From the NCBI RefSeq assembly GCF_024721015.1, contig NZ_JANAIF010000026.1:1-53590 (forward strand): 53,590 bases of DNA, written 5' to 3'. How positions within the stretch are numbered: the stretch's first letter is position 1; every line of letters begins with the position of its first letter. Shown in pieces: positions 44,588-53,362 of this stretch. Under the pieces are notes generated by a model, which made no database searches, was not told where the DNA came from, and was given only the letters and a program-made list of their open reading frames with translations. Source of the stretch: Xenorhabdus bovienii (GTDB lineage Bacteria; Pseudomonadota; Gammaproteobacteria; Enterobacterales; Enterobacteriaceae). The translations under genes were made by a program, and so were the position numbers.

Positions 44588-44863
44588 TTACGATTTACGG
44601 ATTTCATTGTTGTAACGTTCATGGTGCATTAACTCCCAGGATTGACCGCCGTTACGGCTTAACAGGCGCCAGAACAATCCCACATTGATTTTCAGATAAC
44701 CGGTGCCTTTTTCTTTCAGTCTGACATAATTGCGCTCACCCCGTTGATACCGCCTCACCTGCTGCTGCGCCTTGCGGCGAAACAGCCCCGGTGCGGTCAG
44801 CGGTACATGCAGACCGGGCATAATTTCCCTTAATTTTCCTGACATCGTTGCCTTAATACCCAT
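44588..44863 (-). CDS. small basic ICE protein (ParE-like toxin-fold candidate)
   Basis: 91 residues, strongly basic. The C-terminal part (GTGYLKINVGLFWRLLSRNGGQSWELMHHERYNNEI) alternates strands and helices as in RelE/ParE-like small proteins, but no antitoxin gene is adjacent and key residues cannot be judged by eye. It overlaps the DUF2857 gene by 11 bases and is a normal member of the replication run. Confidence 0.6.
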   Translation of the reverse strand: MGIKATMSGKLREIMPGLHVPLTAPGLFRRKAQQQVRRYQRGERNYVRLKEKGTGYLKINVGLFWRLLSRNGGQSWELMHHERYNNEIRKS

Positions 44864-45446
44864 CCCATGCCTGTTTTTTTACCGGTGCCGGTTCGGGCGT
44901 CCCGCTCTGCTGCCATTCCCTGACCGCATTCCAGACGGACGTCAGCGAGACATCGTTACCCTCTGCGACATCCATCATGATATCCAGCCCTTCGGCACTG
45001 TCCGCATCGGCAATCTCTGTGGCCTGCCAGCGTTGCCACAGGTCACGGTTTTCGGCTTCCGTCAGCACCATGCCGCGTCCCGCCCGCACCGCCATGCCCG
45101 CAATACGCCGGCGGGCCGCAATTTCCAGACTGGATAAGCCAAAAAAATACTTCATCAGTTCAATCGAACCGCCTAATTCCAGTGCCCGGTCAATACGTTG
45201 CGTCCGCTGTTGCTCGATACGGGCCTGATGTAATATGCGCGCCAGATTACTGTGATGGATCCGGACAGTCAGCACCGACACCGGGCTGTTGCCTAAGTAA
45301 TGCAAATCCTCAATCGTCAGGCTCTGCAACATCAGCATTTCGCCGGGTGCCAGCCCCAATGACTCACAACGGCGGATATAGCCGTTCTTCAAATCCATCA
45401 CCAGCTGCATCAGCAGGCTGTTTGTTGCTTGTGATAAATGATTCAT
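44853..45446 (-). CDS. DUF2857 ICE protein
   Basis: 197 residues, all helical. Its core is LVMDLKNGYIRRCESLGLAPGEMLML, LHYLGNSPVSVLTVRI and ELGGSIELMKYFFGLSSLEIAARRRIAGM. This matches DUF2857, which contains a possible helix-turn-helix and resembles FlhD-type regulators of transfer in other ICEs. It sits between ParB and the small basic gene. A regulatory role is inferred. Confidence 0.8.
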   Translation of the reverse strand: MNHLSQATNSLLMQLVMDLKNGYIRRCESLGLAPGEMLMLQSLTIEDLHYLGNSPVSVLTVRIHHSNLARILHQARIEQQRTQRIDRALELGGSIELMKYFFGLSSLEIAARRRIAGMAVRAGRGMVLTEAENRDLWQRWQATEIADADSAEGLDIMMDVAEGNDVSLTSVWNAVREWQQSGTPEPAPVKKQAWDGY

Positions 45447-45522
45447 ACACTTCCTCCAATATCAGGCCAGTCAAAACGCAATGAACAACACATTGGAAAA
45501 CAGGCACAACTCACCGGCACCG

Positions 45523-47109
45523 CTACGCCGTCACCTTCTCCGGTGCCATCTGACGCTGAAGTTCACGCAGGCGGCGGATAACCCGGATAAGGCGTAAGAA
45601 TTTCACGGTTTGGGTATCATCCAGTAAAGGAACATCCTCCTGCCCGGCGGTGCCGAGCAATACGGCAGTCAACGTCAATTCACCCGTGTCAGGGGCGGTT
45701 TCCCCGGTCAGGGACAGCAATAAATGCGAAAAGGGGCGGGCTTTTTGTCTGTCAGCCAGACAAAATCCCGCTGTTCCTTCATCCGGCGCAGACAGCAAAT
45801 CGCTTTCACACCCCATGGTTTCCGCCAGTTCGAAAGCCAGCCGAAACGCCATGTTTTGCAGGTGCTCGGTATCATCCTGCATCGGTGAAATTTCCCAGAC
45901 CGAACTGACGGGTTCCAGACCCGTCCGGGCAAAATGCAGGTACTCCGCTTCAGGGACAGGCAGGTCAGACTCAGTCGGGTTATCCGGTTGATAAGGGGGT
46001 ATAACCGGATTTTTTCTGGAAAAAGCGGCAGGCGCTGGCTCCTCGTCAGAAGATGAGAGACTGATTTCATCCACCTGTACCGACTCCGTTGCAGGCCGGG
46101 AAATTATCCGTGGATCCGATCCCCGCTCCGGCGCTCGAACCCGCGCCGCTTTATCCGGCTCAGATGCCTCCGGCTCCGGCACATATTCAAACGCCGTGGC
46201 CTGCTCACCAAAGAGCTGTCTGCGGTTGCTTTCCTTCGGATCTAATTCCAGTATCCAGCGGTCGTAATTCAGCAACGGGTGTGGCAGTGCCTGTAATAAA
46301 TCGCCGATCAGTTCATCCCGGAACATCTCTGGTGCCCAGGATTCCGGCGCATCAAACTTGCGGCAACAGGCACCAAAGACCTCATCGAAGGTAGAGACGG
46401 GTTCCGGATTTATACTGACGACATGTTGCCGCCAGACAGCTTCTGCATCCTGCCGCAATGCCAGCAAAGTTCGGATCGGCCCGACACCCAGCCCCGATCC
46501 CAACAAGTCGGGTATCCACGGATACAGGTATTGCACTGTGTCTTCCATCCGGCTGATATGACTGGCACTGACAGGAAAGCCCTCTCTGCCCAACAATGAT
46601 GATAACTCCCGCATAGAAATTTTCTTTTGCTGCTGTTCCTCAAAAATCCCCCTGGCCTTGCAGACACCCAGCGCTTTTTCGATAAAGCAGAGTTCACCGC
46701 GCAGCTCATTTTCAGCCAGATGTCCAATCACGCACTGCAGGCGCCCCGGCCATGGCTTAAACAGGCAATGAACACGGTAAAAACGCTCGTCACTTGTTTC
46801 CTGCCACAGTTCAGACAGGATTTGATAACGTGTGTTGCCGCCATCACTGAAGATATAGGCATCATCACCTTCCGGATCACGGGTGACTTTCGGCACCGTA
46901 TCCAGTCCGCGTGCTTTGATGGAAAACTTGATATCGTCATAGCGCGGGTTGCGCCCGGTGCGGGGGTTATCCGGATTGGGGCGTAGCTGATCCAGCGTCA
47001 GTATCATCGGCATTTCAGCCATCGGTTGACTGTCATTGATAATGACCACCGCCTGACGCCCTTGTTGTAACAGGGCATTGCCTAAATTGAGATTTTGCCG
47101 TGCCATCAT
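45523..47109 (-). CDS. parB: ParB family protein, PFGI-1 class
   Basis: 528 residues. The ParB_N-type nuclease/CTP-binding region starts near MILTLDQLRPNPDNPRTGRNPRYDDIKFSIKARGLDTVPKV, followed by SDGGNTRYQIL and an HTH (ISMRELSSLLGREGFPVSASHISRME). The C-terminal half is long, acidic and Pro-rich. Length and lead-in fit the ICE-specific ParB class. It should bind a centromere-like site and act with the ParA at 48862-49749. Its start overlaps the dnaB stop. Confidence 0.88.
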   Translation of the reverse strand: MMARQNLNLGNALLQQGRQAVVIINDSQPMAEMPMILTLDQLRPNPDNPRTGRNPRYDDIKFSIKARGLDTVPKVTRDPEGDDAYIFSDGGNTRYQILSELWQETSDERFYRVHCLFKPWPGRLQCVIGHLAENELRGELCFIEKALGVCKARGIFEEQQQKKISMRELSSLLGREGFPVSASHISRMEDTVQYLYPWIPDLLGSGLGVGPIRTLLALRQDAEAVWRQHVVSINPEPVSTFDEVFGACCRKFDAPESWAPEMFRDELIGDLLQALPHPLLNYDRWILELDPKESNRRQLFGEQATAFEYVPEPEASEPDKAARVRAPERGSDPRIISRPATESVQVDEISLSSSDEEPAPAAFSRKNPVIPPYQPDNPTESDLPVPEAEYLHFARTGLEPVSSVWEISPMQDDTEHLQNMAFRLAFELAETMGCESDLLSAPDEGTAGFCLADRQKARPFSHLLLSLTGETAPDTGELTLTAVLLGTAGQEDVPLLDDTQTVKFLRLIRVIRRLRELQRQMAPEKVTA

Positions 47110-48486
47110 TTAACCCCCGTAACCATAACTGTCTGTTGATAAGTCCGAAAAACGCGTATATTGCCCGTCAAATCGCACACGCACCGTACCCGTAGGGCCC
47201 TGACGCTGCTTGCCGATAATAATTTCGGCGATACCGATATCCTGCGTTTCAGGGTGATAAAATTCATCGCGGTAAAGGTGCAGGATCAGATCAGCATCCT
47301 GCTCCAGTGAGCCGGAATCACGTAAATCACCATTGTTGGGGCGTTTATCAGGGCGATTTTCGACCTGTCGATTCAACTGAGACAATGCCAGTATCGGGCA
47401 GTCCAGCTCTTTGCCTAACGCTTTCAGGTTGCGGGAGATGTCGGCAATTTCCTGCGTGCGGTTTTCCTGTCCGGGCGAATGCATAAGCTGGAGATAATCA
47501 ATCATAATCAGAGCCGGTTTGCCGTATTTTCGGGTATAACGGCGGGCACGGGCACGCAATAACGCTGGGGTCTGCTGACTGCAATCATCAATAATCAGCC
47601 TGTGGTTCCACTGAGCAAATTGCTCCAGACTGTGGCTGATACGCCCCCACTGCTCATCATCCAACAGCCCGCTGCGCAGGGCGCTCAAAGAGACACCACC
47701 TTCCACGGCGGTGAGACGCAGCATGAGTTGTGTGGTCGGCATTTCCAGACTGAAAATTTGCACAACAGCCTCTTCACGATGGCGCAATGCACCGAGGCAG
47801 AAGGCTAAAGCCAGTGCGGTTTTCCCCATGGAGGGGCGGGCTGCCAGCAAAATGAGATCACCGGCCTGCAAGCCGCAGGTTTTCTCATCAAGGTTCTGAA
47901 AGCCGGTCGGTGTACCGGTTATCCCCTGTGAGCCCTGTATTCGCTCCAGATGGGCAATCAGATTGTCTGCCCCCTGCAACAGGGTCATTTCCTGATGTTG
48001 GCGGGCTGAACCTTTTTCAGCCAGATTGAACAACTGGCTTTCTGCCTGCTCAATCAGGGTTTCTGACCGGGTATTCGGCTGAAAGACTTCAGCACTGAGC
48101 GCGTTACCCAGCGCCAGTAACTGACGTAAGCGGCTCTTTTCTGCCACAATGCGGGCATACTCCTCAATATTGGCCGCACTCGGCGTGTTTTTACACACTT
48201 CTGCCACATAGGCAAAACCACCTGCCCGGTCGATTTGTCCGCGCTGGGTCAGCGTATCGGTCAGGGTGATCAGGTCGAACGGACAATTTTTTCCGCTCAG
48301 TTCAGCGATGGCCTGAAATATTATCCGGTGTGCCGGAAAGTAAAAATCGTCGTCAGCCAATAGCTGAACAACAACATCCCAGCGCTCATTCTCCAGCACC
48401 AGACCACCCAGCACCCCCACTTCGGCATAAGCATAGCTGGGTGCTACTTCGCTGATGGTCTGTAAATGATCATGCGCCATATCCAT
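47110..48486 (-). CDS. dnaB: replicative DNA helicase DnaB
   Basis: 458 residues from ATG 48486 (MDMAHDHL), directly behind AGGAGGT; the further upstream start lacks this. An N-terminal helical domain (about 25-125) is followed by the RecA-like helicase domain with Walker A LAARPSMGKTALAL, Walker B PALIMIDYLQLMHSPGQ, an LSQLNRQVE sensor and DLRDSGSLEQDADLILHLYRDEFY. An ICE-encoded replicative helicase allows autonomous replication after excision. It is full length. Confidence 0.95.
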   Translation of the reverse strand: MDMAHDHLQTISEVAPSYAYAEVGVLGGLVLENERWDVVVQLLADDDFYFPAHRIIFQAIAELSGKNCPFDLITLTDTLTQRGQIDRAGGFAYVAEVCKNTPSAANIEEYARIVAEKSRLRQLLALGNALSAEVFQPNTRSETLIEQAESQLFNLAEKGSARQHQEMTLLQGADNLIAHLERIQGSQGITGTPTGFQNLDEKTCGLQAGDLILLAARPSMGKTALALAFCLGALRHREEAVVQIFSLEMPTTQLMLRLTAVEGGVSLSALRSGLLDDEQWGRISHSLEQFAQWNHRLIIDDCSQQTPALLRARARRYTRKYGKPALIMIDYLQLMHSPGQENRTQEIADISRNLKALGKELDCPILALSQLNRQVENRPDKRPNNGDLRDSGSLEQDADLILHLYRDEFYHPETQDIGIAEIIIGKQRQGPTGTVRVRFDGQYTRFSDLSTDSYGYGG

Positions 48487-48865
48487 CGGCGACCTCCTGA
48501 CTGACGGCATTCAACGCCCTGATTAAGCGCTGTTGCAGATCGGGCGCAGAAACCCAGAATAAAACCTTTTTTTCTATTAAATACTGTGGCTTGCCATTTT
48601 CCCAGCCACATTCCAGCAGTGCCAAATCATCCGGAGCACTGAGCATCAAAGACAGCTCGCGTAATTCCTCTTCAGAACGGGGACTGAAATGTTCAGCCAT
48701 TTCAGTAGAAACACCCCAGACTGCAGGTAATAATGTCCGGAACTTTGCCTGTGCCGTTTTACGGTCAGGAGCATCGATAAACACAAACCACTCATCCTGT
48801 GTATCCGTGAAGGGTAATTCCGCATTGTCATAACAGAAACAGACGGCTCGCCAGATACTATTCAT
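48470..48865 (-). CDS. small conserved protein between ParA and DnaB
   Basis: A 131-residue protein overlapping ParA by 4 bases and the dnaB start by 17. FVFIDAPDRKTAQAKFRTLLPAVWG and SMDxR-free helical segments suggest a compact alpha/beta fold. ICEs of this class often carry an unnamed gene here. Function unknown; it may assist partition or replication. Confidence 0.7.
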   Translation of the reverse strand: MNSIWRAVCFCYDNAELPFTDTQDEWFVFIDAPDRKTAQAKFRTLLPAVWGVSTEMAEHFSPRSEEELRELSLMLSAPDDLALLECGWENGKPQYLIEKKVLFWVSAPDLQQRLIRALNAVSQEVADGYGA

Positions 48866-49749
48866 TGCGCGTCTCCCGTCGGTTGTTCAACCAGTACCGC
48901 ATCGAATTTTTCCGCCCATAAGGGCACTAACTCACAGGCGAGGCTGTGCATAGTTTGCGCGGCAGCCGGACTTTTTCGAGTCGTTTTATATTCAAGGCGA
49001 TGGACGGGTTGGGCACGGACATGCCCCAGTTTGTAGATATCCAGCAGGTCTATTCGGGTATTCAACAACTGATAAACTTGCCTGCCACCCAGTGCGGAGG
49101 CGTCATAACGTTGATGATTGATAATGTCGGTCAGTTCATGGAGCGTATCCCTGTCGAGATTAGTCCCTTCAATACCATTGACCAGTATCTGGATAGCGGG
49201 CAGCCGGATACCATAGTTTTCAAAAGGCTGAAGCCGGGTCAGCATCCGAAGGGTACCGCGCAGGAACTCGCGGACATCGGGCAAGATGGGTTTAATAACG
49301 CCCAGAACGCCATGCGTGGCAGCCAGTACAACCAGCTCGCTCATCACACCTGCCGCGCCTTTGGAATCAATGAGTATGACATCGTACTGACTGAAGAGGG
49401 GATGTTGCAGGATATTTCGCAGGCGCAAACGCCCGTCGGGCGCGTGCAGCATCGCCGTTGGCAGGAGTTCATCGGGATCGTTGGACACAATGATGTCGAG
49501 ATGGGGGATCACCGAACGGGAAATTATCTGTTCCGGCTGATTCAGATCCACCATTTGCATCAACAGTTCATACAGGCCGGTGGGTGCTTCATAGCTCAGG
49601 GGAAAAATACTGCTGGAAGTGGGTTGCGAATAATCCGCATCAATCAGGAGAACGCTTAAACCGGCATCGGCAAAAAAACCCGTCAGATTGGCTGCATGAG
49701 TCGATTTACCTTCGCCCCCTTTGGGGGAAATAACGGGAAGAATTATCAT
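48862..49749 (-). CDS. parA: ParA/Soj-type partition ATPase
   Basis: 295 residues. Deviant Walker A ISPKGGEGKSTHAANL (about 8-23), then LLIDADYSQPTSS and the Walker B VILIDSKGAAG. ParA-type proteins partition the element with ParB, and in PAPI-1-like ICEs Soj is also needed to keep the excised circle. It is the gene next to the attachment site at the parA end, as in this ICE class. An inverted repeat just upstream of the ATG may be its operator. Confidence 0.93.
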   Translation of the reverse strand: MIILPVISPKGGEGKSTHAANLTGFFADAGLSVLLIDADYSQPTSSSIFPLSYEAPTGLYELLMQMVDLNQPEQIISRSVIPHLDIIVSNDPDELLPTAMLHAPDGRLRLRNILQHPLFSQYDVILIDSKGAAGVMSELVVLAATHGVLGVIKPILPDVREFLRGTLRMLTRLQPFENYGIRLPAIQILVNGIEGTNLDRDTLHELTDIINHQRYDASALGGRQVYQLLNTRIDLLDIYKLGHVRAQPVHRLEYKTTRKSPAAAQTMHSLACELVPLWAEKFDAVLVEQPTGDAQ

Positions 49750-49750
49750 A

Positions 49751-49778
49751 TTGCATACTCAGTTATTTAAGTATGCAA
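49751..49778. promoter_or_regulatory. inverted repeat upstream of parA
   Basis: TTGCATACT (49751-49759) and AGTATGCAA (49770-49778) pair perfectly. Located 2-29 bases before the parA start codon, it is well placed for an operator that ParA or ParB could use for autoregulation. Confidence 0.5.
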
Positions 49779-49813
49779 GCTAAAAAAATTACGTTTTATT
49801 TTTCATCAGTCTG

Positions 49814-49866
49814 GCAGGGGATTGAAAATCCCCGTGTCGATGGTTCGATTCCGTCTCCGGGCACCA
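49814..49866 (+). other. ICE attachment site: 3' part of a tRNA-Phe gene
   Basis: 53 bases match the tRNA-Phe 3' half: GCAGGGGATTGAAAATCCCC (anticodon stem-loop with GAA), the TTCGATTC T-loop and a CCGGGCACCA end. The 5' half is missing upstream, so it is not a working tRNA but the repeat left by integration into a phe tRNA gene, the usual target of SPI-7-type ICEs. parA lies on its 5' side. A tyrosine integrase and TraI-like gene lie on its 3' side. Confidence 0.93.
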
Positions 49867-50001
49867 AAATTTTATAGCTCATTTGTTTTAGTTATCATAA
49901 ACTTAACAAGTAAGTTAAAATTTATGGCCGTTAAGAAAATGTTAAACAATGGGTATTCTGATTTGCCTACTCAGTATTTAAGAAAGCCGTAAATAAAGAA
50001 T

Positions 50002-50033
50002 AAAGAGTGTTTGCGTTTGCAAACACTCTTTTT
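50002..50033. terminator. strong terminator downstream of the tRNA fragment
   Basis: AAAGAGTGTTTGC-GTTT-GCAAACACTCTTT forms a 13-bp perfect stem with a 4-base loop and extra Ts on the plus strand. When the element integrates, this would be placed after the restored tRNA-Phe gene and could serve as its transcription terminator. Confidence 0.75.
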
Positions 50034-50209
50034 CGTGCAAGGTAATGATTTCAGTAATTGATTCTGATGTCAAGTCAGGGGAATACTTCACGGGACAGAG
50101 AATCGAAATTAGCCATTTTTTTCATACCCTCCATATTGATGCAGGGCAGTTCACTCACACCTCCACCTCAATCCTGTCTGAGACCTGCCCTGTCTTTTTT
50201 TACGCCGTT
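50034..50209. other. gap between att terminator and integrase
   Basis: No gene is visible; small frames here are shadows of the integrase end. The stretch may hold arm-type binding sites for the integrase, but no direct repeats stood out. Confidence 0.35.
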
Positions 50210-51250
50210 TTATTCATGCTCATCAGCAAAATCAGTATACACCCCCAGTTCCCGCTCCAGGGCTTTGCCCGTCACTTCCATATCAAGATCAATGTATTCC
50301 ATCGTCGTCGCCACATTACGGTGCCCCAGTAATCGTTTCACCAGCGGCAGATTACGATCCGGCGATTTCATCAGGGTCGTCGCCAACGTATGACGAAAAC
50401 GGTGGGGTGAGACCGCAAAATCACACTCTTTGGACAGCCGGCGAAAGAAAGAACGGAGCTGTTGTTTTTCCCGGTTGATATCATATTTGTAACGGGAAAG
50501 CCGGCTTGGGTGCGGCACACTTAACCGACTGAGATCGAAAATCGGATCATTGGCTTTAGCGCCGGCAGCAATCGCCCTTTCCACTAATTTTGCCAGCCGG
50601 GGTTTGAGCGGCGGGATAATCGGGATTTCCCATTCACTGTGGTTTTTACTGCCTTCCAGCCCCAGTTCAATATAATTGCTTTCCAGGTTAATATCCCGCA
50701 GACGCAGGTGCAGTAACTGGTTCTGACGCATCCCCGTAAAGCGCAATGTCGCCAGTACCGTTGACCAATACCAGGTCGGATACAGGGCACAACACCCTCC
50801 CCGTGGGGTAACCTCGGTTCTTTCCTCTTCAGCAAACTTTCCCATCAACAGATTAATACGGGTTATCTGCGATTGACTCAAAATCTTCTTCTTTTTCTTC
50901 TCTTTTTTAACCACCGCGTTGTTAAACGGGTTTTCGGTGTGAGGCAGCAGTTTTCGCTCCATGCCGAAATTAAAAATAGCCCGCAGGTGAGCCACCTTAT
51001 TATTCCAGGTATGGCTCGACTGCTTTTTCTCCACCAAAAGATGGCGCCGCCACCACAACACATCTCGATGAGTGATCTGCGCCAGTGATGCCGCTTCCCC
51101 CATAAACCGGATAAAACCCCGTGTGACCTTGCAATAACTCCACTCGGTATCCGGTCTCAGGATATGTGAAAAAAAGTACTCTTCTAATAGCGCTTCCCAA
51201 CTGAGGGTTTCTGCTGTGTGCAACATGTTATTTTTTCCTCGGATCATCAT
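50210..51250 (-). CDS. int: tyrosine integrase adjacent to att
   Basis: 346 residues. An N-terminal SAM-like domain spans about 20-110. The catalytic domain has Arg in LRFTGMRQNQLLHLRL, Lys in GLEGSKNHSEWEIP, the His-x-x-Arg box SPHRFRHTLATTL, LLGHRNVATTMEY with His and the nucleophilic Tyr, and a tail TGKALERELGVYT. It is close to the XerC/XerD group. Located 344 bases from the tRNA-Phe fragment, it is the likely integrase of the element that uses this site. Confidence 0.92.
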   Translation of the reverse strand: MMIRGKNNMLHTAETLSWEALLEEYFFSHILRPDTEWSYCKVTRGFIRFMGEAASLAQITHRDVLWWRRHLLVEKKQSSHTWNNKVAHLRAIFNFGMERKLLPHTENPFNNAVVKKEKKKKKILSQSQITRINLLMGKFAEEERTEVTPRGGCCALYPTWYWSTVLATLRFTGMRQNQLLHLRLRDINLESNYIELGLEGSKNHSEWEIPIIPPLKPRLAKLVERAIAAGAKANDPIFDLSRLSVPHPSRLSRYKYDINREKQQLRSFFRRLSKECDFAVSPHRFRHTLATTLMKSPDRNLPLVKRLLGHRNVATTMEYIDLDMEVTGKALERELGVYTDFADEHE

Positions 51251-51313
51251 GTCATCCTGCCGTTTCCTGTCCCAAAACGATTCGCGGCAATAAAATAGAA
51301 ATAACCATTTGAA

Positions 51314-52345
51314 TTATTTATCTTTAAATGATGAATGCCGGTGACTGTCAGTGGCAATACTTTCTTTCTCCCGCCCCGGCCGTTTGGTCAGTTTCAGGTC
51401 GTGATGGTGATTTTTTCCCTTATTTTGCTGCGAAGCTCCATCAGTTGACTGAAATAATGACAATAATGCCAGGGTATCGTCAGAGGGAGATGGCAGCGGG
51501 CTTGTTATATCACTGACGGGAGGCGGGGATGCCGTTTCCGGCACAGAGTTACAGCCGGCAGAGAACGCCGTCTCCGTCACCGGAGACAGCGAAACCGTCG
51601 GTTTCACCCACAAAGGGGAATGAACCTGCCCGGCGGCTTCCTGAAGTAATGTATCTATCAGCGGGACGGTGGAAGGACGCCCATTGAGATGCTGCATCAG
51701 ACAGTGCCAGACTTCCGGTACGGTCACCAGCCACATCATGGCTTTTTCCGGTAACAGACAGGCAGCCAGCAACACTTCCTGAGGAACCGTCGGTATGTTC
51801 TCCGGTGTGCGAAAACGGAAACGAAACGGTTTGTCGGGGATACAAACACCCGGCTGCCAGTAATGCCCGTCTTCCAGTTCCCCTTCAAGCTGCCGCAACA
51901 GCGGCAGGTGATAAAACAGTGCGGCCCAGAACACGACCGTCTGCCATAAGACACTCTGTGCTGCCTGCATTTCTGGTGCGACACCCGGTGGTAACAGATG
52001 CCCTTTCGCTAACCGCACGGCACAGGTGGTAAATTGCATCGTCAGGTCAGCAAACCCACCACGGCCTGACCAGTCGCCCTCCGGGGCGGCGGGTACCTGC
52101 TGAACGCTGCCCAGCAATTGCTTCACCGGTGCAAGGTAAAAACGCTGATACAAGCCTTCGGGTAATGTACTGTTTTGCCATAATTGTTGCAGGCACTGAC
52201 GGCGCAAGGGCGTTGCCAGCAACGCATCAGCCGATTGTGGCCGGAAATAGCCCCCGTTATCACGAACCTCGCTTGTTTTTTGCTCTGATGATTTTTTCTG
52301 TGGCGCTGGCGGGCGGGTAAAATGCGATTTAAAACGCGCAAACAT
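51314..52345 (-). CDS. TraI_2-domain (MobH-like) protein lacking the metal-binding motif
   Basis: 343 residues behind AGGAGG. The N-terminal third resembles the TraI_2/DUF1528 relaxase domain of MobH ICEs (LATPLRRQCLQQLWQNSTLPEGLYQRFYLAPVKQLL, RLAKGHLLPPGVAPE, WAALFYHLPLL). Typical MobH relaxases carry HHxxGG with a following His and an HDxGK motif; here these read DWSGRGG and YHLPL, so catalytic metal ligands seem absent. The C-terminus is Ser/Pro-rich. It lies next to the integrase as in this ICE class. It may be a structural partner or a decayed relaxase. Confidence 0.75.
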   Translation of the reverse strand: MFARFKSHFTRPPAPQKKSSEQKTSEVRDNGGYFRPQSADALLATPLRRQCLQQLWQNSTLPEGLYQRFYLAPVKQLLGSVQQVPAAPEGDWSGRGGFADLTMQFTTCAVRLAKGHLLPPGVAPEMQAAQSVLWQTVVFWAALFYHLPLLRQLEGELEDGHYWQPGVCIPDKPFRFRFRTPENIPTVPQEVLLAACLLPEKAMMWLVTVPEVWHCLMQHLNGRPSTVPLIDTLLQEAAGQVHSPLWVKPTVSLSPVTETAFSAGCNSVPETASPPPVSDITSPLPSPSDDTLALLSLFQSTDGASQQNKGKNHHHDLKLTKRPGREKESIATDSHRHSSFKDK

Positions 52346-52573
52346 GTTGTTTTCCTCCTTTTCAAATTTGGCTCAGTGTCGGTGAATCCCAATCTGAAAC
52401 AAGGAGAAACTCTTTTTGCGAAAATGAAAATTAACCTGACTCGAGTCACCCATTAACTGACTGACTGAATCAGCTTAATTTTCATCATAAATCAACATAT
52501 TAATGACATTTAAAAACTGAAAAGCGCCCCGAAAGGCGCAAAGAGAAAAAAGGAAAAAACGTGAAAACGGGTT

Positions 52574-53257
52574 TCAGGCTGCTTGTTCATATTCCTGCAA
52601 ACGTTGAGACCAGTTCCCCAGATAATGAGCGGGTGTGTAACGCGTCCGTTTTTTACCGCCATCATGCAGGGCATCCCCAATGGTGACAGCGGCCGGAATG
52701 CCGGTCAGTGAAAGCTGGATGTACGCCATCACCGCCGCCAGCGGATCAATATCAATCGCAGAAACCCACAGACTGTACATCGGGTCATGCCCCTGCTCTC
52801 TCAGCACTTCGGCGGCGGCCAGAGTCATACAACCCGCACCACACGCTGGCTCGAAAAAAGTGACAAACGGTTGGGTCTGCAACAGCCCGGCAGCGTCGTG
52901 CAACTGTATTTCCGCCATCATTCTGGCCACGCCCCAGGGCGTAAAGAATTGCTGAAGGCCTTTATTCCCCAGCTCCAGTCGCATAAACACACTGCCCAGA
53001 AAATCGCAGGGTTCCTGAGCTAATCCCAGCGTCACATGCGAAAACAGCTGCACAATCCGGTCAACATCGTCCCGTTTATACTTGTTGATGGTTTTCAGGT
53101 AATACTGCTCCAGCTCCTCACTGAAACAGTATTTATTGTGAATGGCTGCCATTGCACAGTGACAGAAATCCCGAAAGACCTGATGACGGTTGTGGTAACG
53201 TGCTGTTTGTTTAAACAGCGAAATAAATTCTTTTTGATGGCCAGGGCGAGATGCCAT
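52574..53257 (-). CDS. N-6 methylase-like protein without NPPY motif
   Basis: 227 residues behind AAGGA. A helical N-terminus (about 1-95) precedes GLQQFFTPWGVARMMAEIQL and the SAM-binding motif TFFEPACGAGCMTLAAAEVL, then SAIDIDPLAAVMAYIQL. This matches the N6 DNA methylase (HsdM-like) fold, but the catalytic (N/D)PP(Y/F) motif is not seen; the chain ends soon after GDALHDGGKK. It may act as a SAM-binding or anti-restriction factor. It is carried near the relaxase-like gene. Confidence 0.8.
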   Translation of the reverse strand: MASRPGHQKEFISLFKQTARYHNRHQVFRDFCHCAMAAIHNKYCFSEELEQYYLKTINKYKRDDVDRIVQLFSHVTLGLAQEPCDFLGSVFMRLELGNKGLQQFFTPWGVARMMAEIQLHDAAGLLQTQPFVTFFEPACGAGCMTLAAAEVLREQGHDPMYSLWVSAIDIDPLAAVMAYIQLSLTGIPAAVTIGDALHDGGKKRTRYTPAHYLGNWSQRLQEYEQAA

Positions 53258-53362
53258 TGCGTGTTTTCCTTATAGGACAAAAAAGGAAAACACGTCCCGA
53301 AAGGGGACCGGTTCCCCTTTCGGTTGAAGTGAAGATAAATGGATGAGGCGTTAAACCAAAGG

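Noticed and set aside
49814..49866. A functional tRNA-Phe gene
   Set aside because: Only the anticodon arm, T arm and acceptor 3' strand are present; the upstream bases do not form the 5' acceptor or D arm.
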